Positions 43,170 through 52,250 of a stretch of DNA of 64,000 nt are shown here, piece by piece. Every line of letters starts with the position of its first letter. The stretch's first letter is position 1. The notes below the pieces were generated by a model that made no database searches, had not been told where the DNA came from, and saw only the letters and a program-made list of their open reading frames with translations. Source of the DNA: a candidate division KSB1 bacterium (GTDB lineage: Bacteria; Zhuqueibacterota; JdFR-76; DREG01); the NCBI GenBank assembly GCA_022566355.1, contig JADFJB010000004.1, positions 16,128-80,127 of the forward strand, written 5' to 3'. Position numbers and translations under genes: made by a program.

Positions 43170-43925
43170 GTGAAGCGAACACCTATTACATCTATTATTT
43201 TAATGAGCTTTGTATTCTCAAACCCCCTTTTCGGGCAATCTCAATTATTGTCTTATAGCAACGTAGATAAAAGTAGAGATGTGACTGTTGACCTTTCCAC
43301 TGAAATAATTAAGGATAAAATAAAACTCAATTTATTGAATAATTTCCATGAGTTTCATGATGAGGTTATACTGCAGTTTGATGAAATACCGAGTCCCATT
43401 CAAGTTAATCCTTCCAACTGGGATGTAAAAATATCGAAAAGATATGGTAAGGTAAAAAGGGGAGCAAACTCGATAGAAGTGGCTGTTTTTTCAAATAAAT
43501 CCTTGATTAAGAAATTTCTGACTACAGTTCGTTTTAAGACTTTTGATAATATGGTAGTTGCAAAATCACAGTTGAATAAATTAAATAGGATTTCAGGGGA
43601 CCAAGTTTTAATTCAACGAATAGAGTCCACTACTATTAAGAGAATGTTTTTTAGGAATTTAGAAGATGTCTTCAATTTACAAACAAAAAGGATTGTCCAA
43701 AAGGGTAAACCAATTTTTTTTGATATGGTTGAGCTGCCTTTTTTGGTAACAAGGGGTGATATTCTTAAAATTGTGGTAAAGTTGAAGAATCTTAAAGTTT
43801 CTGCAACTGGGAAAGCTCTGCAGGGTGGTCGTATAGGAGACATGATCAAAGTTGAGAATTTATCTACACGTAAAAAATTGGTAGGTACAATTCAGAATAG
43901 AAAAACTGTTCTTATAGAACTCTAA
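43170..43925 (+). CDS. flgA: P-ring assembly chaperone FlgA
   Basis: FlgA is a periplasmic chaperone for the FlgI P ring. The 251-residue product has a signal peptide 'MKRTPITSIILMSFVFS', a variable N-domain and the conserved SAF/FlgA C-terminal part: 'NLQTKRIVQKGKPIFFDMV', 'VTRGDILKIVVKLKNLKVSA' and 'GRIGDMIKVENLSTRKKLVG'. The reading frame runs back into flgG, but GTG 43170 after TGAGG gives a proper signal peptide. It is followed by flgH and flgI. Confidence 0.9.
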   Translation: MKRTPITSIILMSFVFSNPLFGQSQLLSYSNVDKSRDVTVDLSTEIIKDKIKLNLLNNFHEFHDEVILQFDEIPSPIQVNPSNWDVKISKRYGKVKRGANSIEVAVFSNKSLIKKFLTTVRFKTFDNMVVAKSQLNKLNRISGDQVLIQRIESTTIKRMFFRNLEDVFNLQTKRIVQKGKPIFFDMVELPFLVTRGDILKIVVKLKNLKVSATGKALQGGRIGDMIKVENLSTRKKLVGTIQNRKTVLIEL

Positions 43926-43943
43926 TTGGAGAAAACAAACGTT

Positions 43944-44519
43944 ATGCGAAAACTTTTATTTGGAATATTGATGTTGATAATGTGCGGAATCAATATGGCT
44001 CATGGGCAAAGTTCAAAACGGCCTAATTCTCTTTTTAGTGACTTCAAAGCCCATAGTATAGGCGATATCATAACGATTTACATCATGGAAATATCAAGTG
44101 GCAGTAATAGTATGTCAAACAGTACAAAAAGTGAGAATAATTTGGGTATCAGCGCAGGCGGGACCGGATCTCTTGGTTTTTTGTCACCATTGGGTTTTAG
44201 TTCTAGATATGGCAATGAATATAAAGGTAAAGGCAGTATTAGTCAAAATGGCCAATTACGCGGAAAACTAAGCGCCATGATTGTAGAGGTTGCACGCAAT
44301 GGCGCATTAAAGATCAAGGGTGCCAGAGAGGTTGAAATAAATGGCGACCGGCAAACTACCATTTTAACCGGTTGGGTACGGCCGGAAGACGTTTCGAGTG
44401 ACAACGTTGTTATGTCACATCATATTGCAAATGCGGAAATTCGTTATAAAGGCAAGGGTGTTGCAAGTTCGGCAACGAAAAGAGGATTAATCTCAAAAAT
44501 AATCGATTTTATCTTTTAA
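43944..44519 (+). CDS. flgH: Flagellar L-ring protein FlgH
   Basis: FlgH forms the outer-membrane L ring, showing that the cell has an outer membrane. The 191-residue product has a signal peptide ending near 'NMAHGQ', then 'SLFSDFKAHSIGDIITIYI' and 'IVEVARNGALKIKGAREVEI', 'LTGWVRPEDVSSDNVV', all FlgH hallmarks. Classical FlgH is a lipoprotein; here the only early Cys lies in 'LIMCGIN', a poor lipobox, so it may be a soluble secreted form. ATG 43944 was preferred to TTG 43926, which carries part of the ribosome site. Confidence 0.93.
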   Translation: MRKLLFGILMLIMCGINMAHGQSSKRPNSLFSDFKAHSIGDIITIYIMEISSGSNSMSNSTKSENNLGISAGGTGSLGFLSPLGFSSRYGNEYKGKGSISQNGQLRGKLSAMIVEVARNGALKIKGAREVEINGDRQTTILTGWVRPEDVSSDNVVMSHHIANAEIRYKGKGVASSATKRGLISKIIDFIF

Positions 44520-44550
44520 CTGTTCATTTAATTTATGGATTAGTGACTCA

Positions 44551-45675
44551 ATGAGAAAAGTTATACGAAAAATAATTTGGTCTATTGTACTTATGGTTTT
44601 TATTCTAGCCGGTTTGATGAATAATATTGCTCAAGCTGTTCGAATAAAAGACATTGCGAAAATTGGTGGCGTGGGAACAACACATTTAGTTGGCTATGGA
44701 CTTTTGGTTGGACTAAATGGGACTGGCGATAGCCGGCAATCCCTAATGGCCAACCAGACTCTGCGCAATATGCTTAAACGTTTCGGCATAACTTTACCTT
44801 CGCAACGGCTCCGTATCAAGAATGTGGCTGCAGTAATGGTGACAGCAGAGTTGATTCCATTTGTGCAAAGCGGATCACAAATTGACGTGGTCGTTTCATC
44901 GATGGGAGATGCTTCAAGTTTACAAGGCGGCATTTTGCTGATGACTCCATTAGTTGATGATGAAGGCGACGTTTATGTGAAAGCCCAGGGTGCCATATCT
45001 GTTGGAGGATTTGATATCAAAACCATTGGGGGAGAGCAGGTTCGCAAAAATTATACGCATGTTGGCCGTGTTCCATTTGGCGGTACAGTTGAAAGAACCA
45101 AACCCTTTACTATTCCGATGGATACACTTAGAGTCAACCTACATCAACCCGACTTTACAACCGTTATTCGAATTGCGGATATAATTAACCAGAATTTTGG
45201 TTCCGGTATCGCTATTCCCGTTCATGCGGGACAATTGTTAGTTGCAATTCCAACTACATATCAAAATCCTGCTGGACGGATTCAGTTCATCTCTCAAATG
45301 GAAGTATTGGATATAATACCTGATCAACTGGCAAGGGTTGTCGTTAACGAACGTACCGGTACGATTGTGGTTGGTACGAATGTCAGCATTTCGGAAGTTG
45401 CAATCGCACATGGAAATTTAACCATCGAGATTAGTGCATCACCTATAATATCACAACCAGCGCCGTTTTCGCAAGGTCAAACAGTAGCTATACAACAAAC
45501 TAGCACTCAAGTGACGACAGAGAATTCAAGATTATTATTGGTAAAAGAGAGTGTAAGAATACAGGATATTGCCGCTGCTCTGAATGAACTTGGTGTTACT
45601 CCACGCGACCTTATTGCGATTTTTCAGGCTTTGAAAGTAGCCGGAGCCTTACACGCAGAATTGGTAATTATGTAA
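44551..45675 (+). CDS. flgI: Flagellar P-ring protein FlgI
   Basis: FlgI forms the periplasmic P ring around the rod. The 374-residue product has a signal peptide ('IIWSIVLMVFILAGLMNNIA'), 'RIKDIAKIGGVGTTHLVGYG', 'GLNGTGDSRQS', 'VVSSMGDASSLQGGILLMTP' and a C-terminal 'LNELGVTPRDLIAIFQALK', all diagnostic. The stop overlaps the flgJ start (TAATG). Confidence 0.97.
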   Translation: MRKVIRKIIWSIVLMVFILAGLMNNIAQAVRIKDIAKIGGVGTTHLVGYGLLVGLNGTGDSRQSLMANQTLRNMLKRFGITLPSQRLRIKNVAAVMVTAELIPFVQSGSQIDVVVSSMGDASSLQGGILLMTPLVDDEGDVYVKAQGAISVGGFDIKTIGGEQVRKNYTHVGRVPFGGTVERTKPFTIPMDTLRVNLHQPDFTTVIRIADIINQNFGSGIAIPVHAGQLLVAIPTTYQNPAGRIQFISQMEVLDIIPDQLARVVVNERTGTIVVGTNVSISEVAIAHGNLTIEISASPIISQPAPFSQGQTVAIQQTSTQVTTENSRLLLVKESVRIQDIAAALNELGVTPRDLIAIFQALKVAGALHAELVIM

Positions 45676-46472
45676 TGATTGATTCGTTAAACACAACTGC
45701 AAATTTACCCAGAGCTATTTCTGGTGATGATACCGGTGTAGAATCCAGGAAAGAGAAGTTAGAAAAGCTAAAAGAAGCGACACAGCAATTTGAAGCCATT
45801 TTTATCGCCCATATGCTAAAAACTATGCGCGACACGATTCCTGAAGGTGGACTGTTCGACCGGAAATTGGCCGATGATTTCTACGAAAGTATGTTTGACC
45901 AAGAGATATCCATAGAATTGGCCAAGCGTCAAAATCGAGGTTTTGCAGATATACTATTCAGGCAGTTATCAGGTAAACTGGACACAGGGACGCCTCTCAA
46001 AGAAATTCTTGATGGTGTGAATGAGTTGAAGAGCAATGGCCGAAAACTTGATTCGATCCATAAACTAAAAAATTTGGAGCCAATTGTTCAAAGATCAGCT
46101 AAGGAATTCGACCTGGATCCAAACCTGATTCATGCGGTAATTATGCAGGAATCTGCAGGCAATCCAAACGCTGTTTCATCAAAAGGGGCAAAAGGTTTGA
46201 TGCAACTTATTGATTCGACAGCAAAGATGATGGGAGTAAATAACCCATTTGATCCTGAAGAGAACATTAGAGGCGGAGCAAAGTACCTCAAGCAATTGTT
46301 GAATCAATTCGATAATGATTTAGAACTTGCTCTTGCAGCATATAATGCCGGACCAGGAAATGTGAAAAATTATGGTGGTATTCCTCATTTCAAAGAAACG
46401 CAAAACTATGTTAAGAAGGTTCTACAAAATTATTATTCTATGAAACCCAAACAGCCAAAAGAAATAACCTAG
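45675..46472 (+). CDS. flgJ: FlgJ fused to a lytic transglycosylase (SLT) domain
   Basis: A 265-residue bifunctional rod-assembly protein. The N-terminal rod-cap domain (about 30-100) has 'ATQQFEAIFIAHMLKTMRDT' and 'YESMFDQEISIELAK'. The C-terminal domain (about 135-255) is a soluble lytic transglycosylase: 'IHAVIMQESAGNPNAVSSKG' (E159 catalytic), 'AKGLMQLIDSTA', 'LALAAYNAGPGNV'. Classical FlgJ of enterobacteria carries a glucosaminidase instead; the SLT fusion has the same purpose of opening peptidoglycan for the rod. It sits between flgI and flgN. Confidence 0.93.
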   Translation: MIDSLNTTANLPRAISGDDTGVESRKEKLEKLKEATQQFEAIFIAHMLKTMRDTIPEGGLFDRKLADDFYESMFDQEISIELAKRQNRGFADILFRQLSGKLDTGTPLKEILDGVNELKSNGRKLDSIHKLKNLEPIVQRSAKEFDLDPNLIHAVIMQESAGNPNAVSSKGAKGLMQLIDSTAKMMGVNNPFDPEENIRGGAKYLKQLLNQFDNDLELALAAYNAGPGNVKNYGGIPHFKETQNYVKKVLQNYYSMKPKQPKEIT

Positions 46473-46490
46473 ATAGTAAGGACAGGTTGG

Positions 46491-46997
46491 ATGTCAAAAC
46501 AGCAAGAAGCTATTTCGCTTCCGGAAGAATTTTATAGAACATTAGTACAGGTGTTATCATCTGAAAATGAATCACTACAAAAGTTTGTGAACAATTTGGA
46601 TAGTCAATACCACGTTCTTATCAATCAAAAATTAACAGATTTTGTTTCAATATTAAAAGATCAGAAGAGATTACTTGCTGAATCGCAAGAGGCGGAAAAG
46701 CAAAAGTATCAAAAGATAAAAACTTTTTTGCCTGGTTCAAACAAGCATTCATTACATGAGTTGATTATGGCTTCTCCTCCTGATTACAGGGATAAGCTCA
46801 TTGAATTAAAAGAAAACTTTGATTTTAGCCTAGAGAAAATTCAGAAGAAAAGAGATCGAAATAAACTATTAATCCAAAAAAGCCTGGATATGATTCAAAG
46901 CCAAATTAAATATTTGCGGATTATGACACAGCCTGGTTATGATGCTAAAGGTAATAGAGAAGCAACTGATATTTCATACATAAATAAACAAATATAA
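46491..46997 (+). CDS. flgN: FlgN-like export chaperone
   Basis: A 168-residue, almost all-helical protein encoded directly upstream of flgK, whose product it should escort. 'LVQVLSSENESLQKFVNNLD' and the end 'PGYDAKGNREA' resemble FlgN proteins, which close with a 'Y...G' motif. Sequence identity in this family is low, so context carries weight. It ends one nucleotide before overlapping flgK (TAATG). Confidence 0.8.
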   Translation: MSKQQEAISLPEEFYRTLVQVLSSENESLQKFVNNLDSQYHVLINQKLTDFVSILKDQKRLLAESQEAEKQKYQKIKTFLPGSNKHSLHELIMASPPDYRDKLIELKENFDFSLEKIQKKRDRNKLLIQKSLDMIQSQIKYLRIMTQPGYDAKGNREATDISYINKQI

Positions 46998-48358
46998 TGG
47001 CTGGCCTCAACAACATATTAACAACCGCTTACTCTGCTTTAATGGCGCAGCAAGCCGGTATGAATGTTACCGGTTCGAATATTGCAAATGCGCAAAATCC
47101 AAATTATTCTCGCCAAACGTTAAAACTGTCATCAGCCACCGTTTATGGATCTTTACTAGGAACGGGAGTTCATATAGACAGCATTCAAAGAGGCAGAGAT
47201 CAAGTCATCGATGTAGGAATTTGGCAAGAAAAGGCGCATTTCGGTTACTATGAATCTGAGGATAAATATACCGCATTTGTGGAGTCTGTTTTCAATGATT
47301 TGACTGGTGAAGGATTATCACAGTTTTTGGATGAATTTTGGAATTCTTGGTTAGAGCTTTCAAACCACCCGGAAAACTCAGGAGCACGCGCAGGTGTTAG
47401 CATAAAAGCAAAGAGACTAGCAATCAGACTTAATAACATGGATAACCAACTGCGTACGTTAGCTAAACAATCTCAGGTAGAGTTAAAAAACAGGACTGAT
47501 GATTTTAATAATTTATTGAAGCATATAGCTAAAATAAATACACAGATAATCAGAGATAGCAACAATGCAGGCTATAATAACTCATTGCTGGACAAACGAG
47601 ATAGCCTAATTAATGAATTGTCCACTTATATTGACCTCAAAGTTATATTTAATGAAGGAGGCTCCGTTACCTTGTTTGGCAGTAATCAAATATTGCTGGA
47701 TAAAGGAAATTCCTATGAACTAGAGATGGAAAGTAGAAATCAGGCTGGACAAAATAATGTATATCTTTCAATACATAACGGTAAAGAATTAAATATAAAA
47801 GATGGTCTTTTAAAATCATTGGTTGAGCAATCAAATATATCCGATGAGTTAAAGGAACTTGATGAAATTGCGAAAAACTTAGTGGAGCAAGTTAATACTC
47901 TGCACAAAACATTTTTCGATTTAAAAGGGGGTACTGGCAAAGAATTTTTTAACAGTACTGGTATAAAAGCTGGATCAATCCGAGTAAAACCTGAAATCAT
48001 CAATGATGCTTCAAACATTGCAGTTTCTAAAGATGGTCAAAATGGAGATGGAGCTGGTTCATTAGATATTGCAAATGTTCGATATGCTAAAGTTTTAAGA
48101 AATGCATCAAATACAATTGATGAAAGCTATCAATCTATAGTTTCAATAATTGGACAAAAAAGAAGATCATCGGTAGATAATTTTGAGATACAAACCAGTG
48201 TAGTAAAAGCTTTAGAAAATCAACGTCAATCTATCATGGGGGTATCTCTTGAAGAAGAAATGATTAATTTGATTAAATATCAAAATGCATTTTCTGCTAC
48301 CAGTCGATTTATTGGGGCGGTAGATGAAATGTTGCAAACAGTTATAAATATGGTGTAG
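46997..48358 (+). CDS. flgK: Hook-filament junction protein FlgK
   Basis: FlgK (HAP1) is the first junction protein between hook and filament. The 453-residue product has the N-terminal D0 signature 'GSNIANAQNPNYSRQTLKL', 'GLSQFLDEFWNSWLELSNHP' and 'NSLLDKRDSLINELSTYIDL', and the C-terminal 'GVSLEEEMINLIKYQNAF'. It is followed by flgL, the usual pair. The outer variable domain is short, giving a compact FlgK. Confidence 0.95.
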   Translation: MAGLNNILTTAYSALMAQQAGMNVTGSNIANAQNPNYSRQTLKLSSATVYGSLLGTGVHIDSIQRGRDQVIDVGIWQEKAHFGYYESEDKYTAFVESVFNDLTGEGLSQFLDEFWNSWLELSNHPENSGARAGVSIKAKRLAIRLNNMDNQLRTLAKQSQVELKNRTDDFNNLLKHIAKINTQIIRDSNNAGYNNSLLDKRDSLINELSTYIDLKVIFNEGGSVTLFGSNQILLDKGNSYELEMESRNQAGQNNVYLSIHNGKELNIKDGLLKSLVEQSNISDELKELDEIAKNLVEQVNTLHKTFFDLKGGTGKEFFNSTGIKAGSIRVKPEIINDASNIAVSKDGQNGDGAGSLDIANVRYAKVLRNASNTIDESYQSIVSIIGQKRRSSVDNFEIQTSVVKALENQRQSIMGVSLEEEMINLIKYQNAFSATSRFIGAVDEMLQTVINMV

Positions 48359-48362
48359 GTAT

Positions 48363-49271
48363 ATGAGGGTTACATCTTTTACATTCATTTCGAATTTGAA
48401 TTCGCTCTTGGCACAGAATTTATCACGTATTAGCGAACTTCAAATTGAAATCAGTTCAGGTAAAAAACTGAATAAGCCATCTGACGATGCAAGTGGAGTA
48501 CCCATTGTTCTTGGGATTTACTCCAAAATAGAACGGAATAATCAATACATTCGTAATATTGATGATGGTCTTAGTCGATTCGGATTAACGGAAAATACTT
48601 TAAATGATGTAAGCAATCTGATCAATAGGGCAAAAGATTTAGCGATATTCGGAGCAAGTGACGGATTGAACAATCAGGACAGACAAATTGCAGCTGTTGA
48701 AGTTAATCAACTTATTGAGCATCTCTTTTCTTTGAGTAATAAGGATTCTGTGGAAGGTTACTTATTCGGAGGAACGAAAACCGACTCAGTACCTTTTGTA
48801 GCTATAAGGGATAATCAGAATAGGATAACGCGTGTGCTTGCTGATGGTAATATTTCAAGTGCAGTGAATCGAAGTATCGGTGACAACGATGTAACAGAAA
48901 TTAGCAGTGATTATAACGGAATATTTTATGGAAACGAAAATGTATTTGAAACCTTGATCCAATTAAGAGATGGATTGGAAAAAAATGATAAAAACCAAAT
49001 ACGTGATTCCATGGAGAAATTAAACCGAGATCATTTTCGCGCTATCGTTTCAAAAATAGGCGAGATAGGAGTAAAGGTTAAATATTTTATAGATCGAAAA
49101 AATGAGATAAAAAACGATTTTGTTACGTTATCTGAACAGCTTTCATCTTTAGAAGATACGGATATCGCGGAATCTATCATTCTCCTTGAACTACATTTAG
49201 TGGCATATCAGGCTGCTTTATTGGCTGGAAGCAAAATCATAGAAACAACTTTGACGAGTATATTGAAGTAG
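48363..49271 (+). CDS. flgL: Hook-filament junction protein FlgL
   Basis: FlgL (HAP3) joins FlgK to flagellin. The 302-residue product resembles flagellin at both ends: 'NLNSLLAQNLSRISELQIEI', 'SGKKLNKPSDDASGVPIVLG' and a C-terminal 'DIAESIILLELHLVAYQAAL'. Length and location after flgK distinguish it from flagellin. It lies 4 nt after flgK and 20 nt before fliW. Confidence 0.93.
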   Translation: MRVTSFTFISNLNSLLAQNLSRISELQIEISSGKKLNKPSDDASGVPIVLGIYSKIERNNQYIRNIDDGLSRFGLTENTLNDVSNLINRAKDLAIFGASDGLNNQDRQIAAVEVNQLIEHLFSLSNKDSVEGYLFGGTKTDSVPFVAIRDNQNRITRVLADGNISSAVNRSIGDNDVTEISSDYNGIFYGNENVFETLIQLRDGLEKNDKNQIRDSMEKLNRDHFRAIVSKIGEIGVKVKYFIDRKNEIKNDFVTLSEQLSSLEDTDIAESIILLELHLVAYQAALLAGSKIIETTLTSILK

Positions 49272-49291
49272 TGTAAACTGAGGAGTTTATT

Positions 49292-49774
49292 GTGAGTTTG
49301 GGCAAAAAAGTTTTAAATACAAAGCGCTGGGGTAAATTGGAAATTGATTTAGATGAAGAAATTTCGTTTGAACGCGGTATTCCAGGTTTCGAGGAAAATA
49401 AGCGATTCGTCTTATTAGATTCTGATGATATAAAACCCTTTTACTGGTTGGTAAATATTGAAGATCCAGATTTGGCCTTTGTCCTGGTTGATCCTCAAAA
49501 CTTTTTGTCGGATTATCAGCCCAAAATATACGAGTCTGATATGGTCGAGTTGAAATCGGATCCCAATGACACACTTATGATATTCGCAATGATTACACTT
49601 TCATCCGATCCGGTAAAATCTACTGCAAATTTACTTGGACCTCTCTTGATCAATATAACTAAAAAATTAGGCAAGCAAATTGTCGTGGTAGATGAACAAT
49701 ATTCAACTAAATATCCGATTTTAAATGTAAGTGCTCAAAAAGTTGTCGAGCATGAACAATTAGAAGTTTGTTAA
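49292..49774 (+). CDS. fliW: Flagellar assembly factor FliW
   Basis: FliW binds flagellin and CsrA; when flagellin is exported, FliW is freed and inhibits CsrA, linking export to flagellin translation. The 160-residue product has 'ISFERGIPGFEENKRFVLLD', 'FYWLVNIEDPDLAFVLVDP' and 'ANLLGPLLINITKKLGKQIV'. It starts with GTG after AGGAG. csrA follows 96 nt downstream, preserving the regulatory pair. Confidence 0.95.
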   Translation: MSLGKKVLNTKRWGKLEIDLDEEISFERGIPGFEENKRFVLLDSDDIKPFYWLVNIEDPDLAFVLVDPQNFLSDYQPKIYESDMVELKSDPNDTLMIFAMITLSSDPVKSTANLLGPLLINITKKLGKQIVVVDEQYSTKYPILNVSAQKVVEHEQLEVC

Positions 49775-49780
49775 ATCAAA

Positions 49781-49837
49781 TACGGTTCCCAGGTTTAAGA
49801 ATAGGCTAATAAAGTTCTGGTGATCTGATGAACCGTA
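49781..49837 (+). promoter_or_regulatory. Inverted repeat in the csrA leader
   Basis: TACGGTTC (49781-49788) and GAACCGTA (49830-49837) pair perfectly across 41 nt between fliW and csrA. It could fold the csrA leader or be a protein site. The GGA inside the csrA Shine-Dalgarno (AAGGAAGATG) is a possible CsrA self-binding site. Confidence 0.5.
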
Positions 49838-49870
49838 GTAATTATTAATCATTTTATCAAGGAAGATGAA

Positions 49871-50110
49871 ATGCTTGTATTGACAAGGAAGTCGGGCGAA
49901 AGCCTTATCGTTGGTGAAGATGTAATTATTACCGTTGTTGAGATAAAAGGCGGCCAGGTTAAGTTGGGAGTCGACGCCCCAAAGTCGATAGCTATTTATC
50001 GTAAGGAGCTCCTCGAAAAAATAATCAAACAAAACATTGCCGCTGCGAAATCTGGTAAAATACATCTATCATCTCTTGCAAAACTGGTCAAGAAAAAAAC
50101 ACGAAAATAA
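49871..50110 (+). CDS. csrA: Carbon storage/flagellin translation regulator CsrA
   Basis: CsrA is a dimeric RNA-binding protein that blocks translation at GGA motifs, typically on flagellin mRNA, and is held in check by FliW. The 79-residue product has the family start 'MLVLTRKSGESLIVGEDVII', 'IKGGQVKLGVDAPKSIAIYR' and a basic tail. It is slightly longer than the E. coli protein (61 aa), which is common where FliW is present because FliW contacts the C-terminal extension. Confidence 0.97.
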   Translation: MLVLTRKSGESLIVGEDVIITVVEIKGGQVKLGVDAPKSIAIYRKELLEKIIKQNIAAAKSGKIHLSSLAKLVKKKTRK

Positions 50111-50401
50111 CATCATCAAGAATTTAAAAATAGCTTGTTTTTAGAAGTCAGCAGGTTGGGAGGCCACATGACTTCACGCTACTTTAGTATATTAAGCGCA
50201 TCTATGTTTATTAAGTACAAATAAATTAAGGGTAGTTAAGAGTTAAAACCCTGGTTTAGTCTTCGATTTATTTGAGTTGTTCAATTCAGTTAAACGACCT
50301 GAAAAATGATAATTTGACAAAATATGTCTATTCAACATGTGGCTTATATGGCGGAGCTGTGTAGAGTTATAAAATTCAAATGAAGAGTATTGGAGAAAAG
50401 T
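50111..50401. other. Spacer between csrA and pseB
   Basis: About 290 nt with a short ORF at 50168-50224 behind a strong Shine-Dalgarno, small stems (for example AAACC-CT-GGTTT near 50247) and a TTGACA at 50314 without a well-spaced -10 box. No T-run terminator for csrA is apparent. Confidence 0.5.
50168..50224 (+). CDS. Possible 18-codon ORF downstream of csrA
   Basis: ATG 50168 is preceded by TTGGGAGG (50156-50163) at ideal spacing and opens an 18-codon frame (MTSRYFSILSASMFIKYK). Such a strong ribosome site in a spacer is unusual, but nothing supports the peptide itself. The same GGGAGG could be a CsrA-binding site in a small RNA. Confidence 0.25.
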   Translation: MTSRYFSILSASMFIKYK

Positions 50402-51418
50402 ATGATTTGGAAAGATCTTAGTGTTTTAATTACTGGCGGCACAGGCTCTTTTGGAAAAAAATTTACTGAAATAATGCTTGAGCGTTATCAACCTCGCCGA
50501 TTGATTATTTTTAGCCGGGATGAATTAAAACAACATGAAATGAGACAAATATTCCCTGAGGATAAAAACACGGCAATCCGGTATTTTATAGGAGACGTCA
50601 GGGATAAAGATCGACTCTACAGAGCCTTTAATGATGTTGATATAGTTGTGCATGCGGCAGCGTTAAAGCAGGTTCCCACAGCGGAATATAACCCGCTGGA
50701 GGTTATCAAAACCAATATTTTAGGAGCGTCAAATGTGATTGATGCCGCCATCGATTGTGGTGTGAAGCGTGTCGTCGCTTTAAGTAGCGATAAAGCAGTA
50801 AGTCCTGTTAACTTGTATGGCGCTACAAAACTTTGTGCAGATAAATTGTTCATCGCTGCAAAAGCCTATACCGGAGCTAACGGCACACGTTTTAGTGTAG
50901 TACGATATGGCAATGTAATTGGCAGCCGGGGAAGTGTGATCCCTCTATTTAAAGAAAAACGCTCCACCGGGATTCTTCCAATTACGGATTTAAGAATGAC
51001 CCGGTTTTGGCTAACCCTGGACAAGGCCGTTGGTTTAGTGATAAAATGTCTGGAAATAATGCAAGGGAGTGAAATATTTGTACCCAAAATTCCAAGTATG
51101 CGTATTGTTGATTTAGCGAATGCAATTGCTCCGGAGTGCCGTCATGAAATAATAGGTATTCGACCGGGAGAGAAACTTCATGAAGTTTTACTTACCGAAG
51201 ATGAAATTCACAATACGGTTGAATTTGATGATTATTACGTCGTTCAAATGGATTCAAATCAAAATAATAACAGAATGAACAGTAAACGTGAAAAATTAGA
51301 TGAGAACTTCAAATACAGCAGTGATACGAATGATTGGTGGCTGGGAACAAGCGAGTTACTCGATTTGGTGCTGCTGAACGAGCCAATAGAATCAAAGGAA
51401 GAATTTGTATTCTCATAA
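50402..51418 (+). CDS. pseB: UDP-N-acetylglucosamine 4,6-dehydratase (PseB-like)
   Basis: The 338-residue enzyme belongs to the extended short-chain dehydrogenases of the PseB/FlaA1 type, which convert UDP-GlcNAc to a 4-keto-6-deoxy sugar at the start of pseudaminic acid synthesis. 'VLITGGTGSFGKKFTEIML' is the NAD(P)-binding motif, 'VHAAALKQVPTAEYNPLEVI' and 'SSDKAVSPVNLYGATKLCAD' hold the active-site region. It starts at ATG 50402 behind TTGGAG (the TTG at 50390 belongs to that site). It heads the sugar island just after fliW/csrA, which suggests flagellin glycosylation. Confidence 0.9.
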   Translation: MIWKDLSVLITGGTGSFGKKFTEIMLERYQPRRLIIFSRDELKQHEMRQIFPEDKNTAIRYFIGDVRDKDRLYRAFNDVDIVVHAAALKQVPTAEYNPLEVIKTNILGASNVIDAAIDCGVKRVVALSSDKAVSPVNLYGATKLCADKLFIAAKAYTGANGTRFSVVRYGNVIGSRGSVIPLFKEKRSTGILPITDLRMTRFWLTLDKAVGLVIKCLEIMQGSEIFVPKIPSMRIVDLANAIAPECRHEIIGIRPGEKLHEVLLTEDEIHNTVEFDDYYVVQMDSNQNNNRMNSKREKLDENFKYSSDTNDWWLGTSELLDLVLLNEPIESKEEFVFS

Positions 51419-51455
51419 TAAAGAATAATTTCGCCTGGCTCTAATATGGAAATAA

Positions 51456-52247
51456 ATGCTGAATAAACAAAGGATAGTAGCTATCATTCAGGCAAGAATT
51501 GGTTCATCCAGGTTGCCGGGAAAGACACTAACCAATATTGATGGAAAGCCCCTGCTAGCTCGTATCATTGAACGTATCCAGGCTTGCACAAAAATTGACG
51601 ACATTTTGGTTGCCACTACGAACAAGCCGGAGGATGTTGAAATTCAAACTGTTGTATCAAGTTATGGGATAAGATCATTTGCCGGCAGCGAAAACGACGT
51701 ATTAGATCGATTCTACCAGGCCGCAAAGCTTGTTGGCGCAGATGTAATCGTTCGCATAACAGCAGACGATCCATTCAAAGATCCCCAGGTTATCGATAAA
51801 TTTATTAGTTATTTTTTAGCAAATCCTGAGTTTGATTTTTTGGGTGAGGAAGAAAATAATCCGACATTTCCAGAAGGATTAGCGGTTTCGGTGTTCTCAT
51901 TCAATGCATTGGAAAGAGCATGGCGAGAAGCAATTTTATTTTCAGAAAGAGAGCACGTAACCCCTTATTTCTTAAAAAATCCCCAAAAATTCAATATTGG
52001 AATTATTCGAAATGAACAGGATTTATCTCATCACCGCTGGACATTAGACTATGCAGAAGATTTACTTTTTACTCGTGAAATATATGACCGGCTGGGACAT
52101 AAAGGCATATTTTTGATGGAGGATATACTTGATCTTCTGGAGACTGAACCCTCACTAGCAAACATTAATCAAGGGATAGAGAGGAGTAAAGGGTGCAAAT
52201 TGTCATTACAGGATAACTTTGAAATGCTGGAGGAAGCGGTAAATTAA
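51456..52247 (+). CDS. SpsF-type cytidylyltransferase
   Basis: A 263-residue nucleotidyltransferase with 'IVAIIQARIGSSRLPGKTL' at the N-terminus and 'VIVRITADDPFKDPQVIDKF' with the metal-binding Asp residues. The SpsF group resembles CMP-sugar synthetases such as PseF and NeuA and is common beside NeuB-type genes. A role in activating a nonulosonic acid with CTP is likely but substrate choice is not known. The gene starts 38 nt after pseB and ends 3 nt before the aminotransferase. Confidence 0.85.
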   Translation: MLNKQRIVAIIQARIGSSRLPGKTLTNIDGKPLLARIIERIQACTKIDDILVATTNKPEDVEIQTVVSSYGIRSFAGSENDVLDRFYQAAKLVGADVIVRITADDPFKDPQVIDKFISYFLANPEFDFLGEEENNPTFPEGLAVSVFSFNALERAWREAILFSEREHVTPYFLKNPQKFNIGIIRNEQDLSHHRWTLDYAEDLLFTREIYDRLGHKGIFLMEDILDLLETEPSLANINQGIERSKGCKLSLQDNFEMLEEAVN

Positions 52248-52250
52248 TAG

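Noticed and set aside
50350-50366. Sigma-54-like TGGCTT-N5-GCGG before pseB
   Set aside because: The essential GC of the -12 element is absent (GG instead) and the distance to the start differs from the two good promoters.
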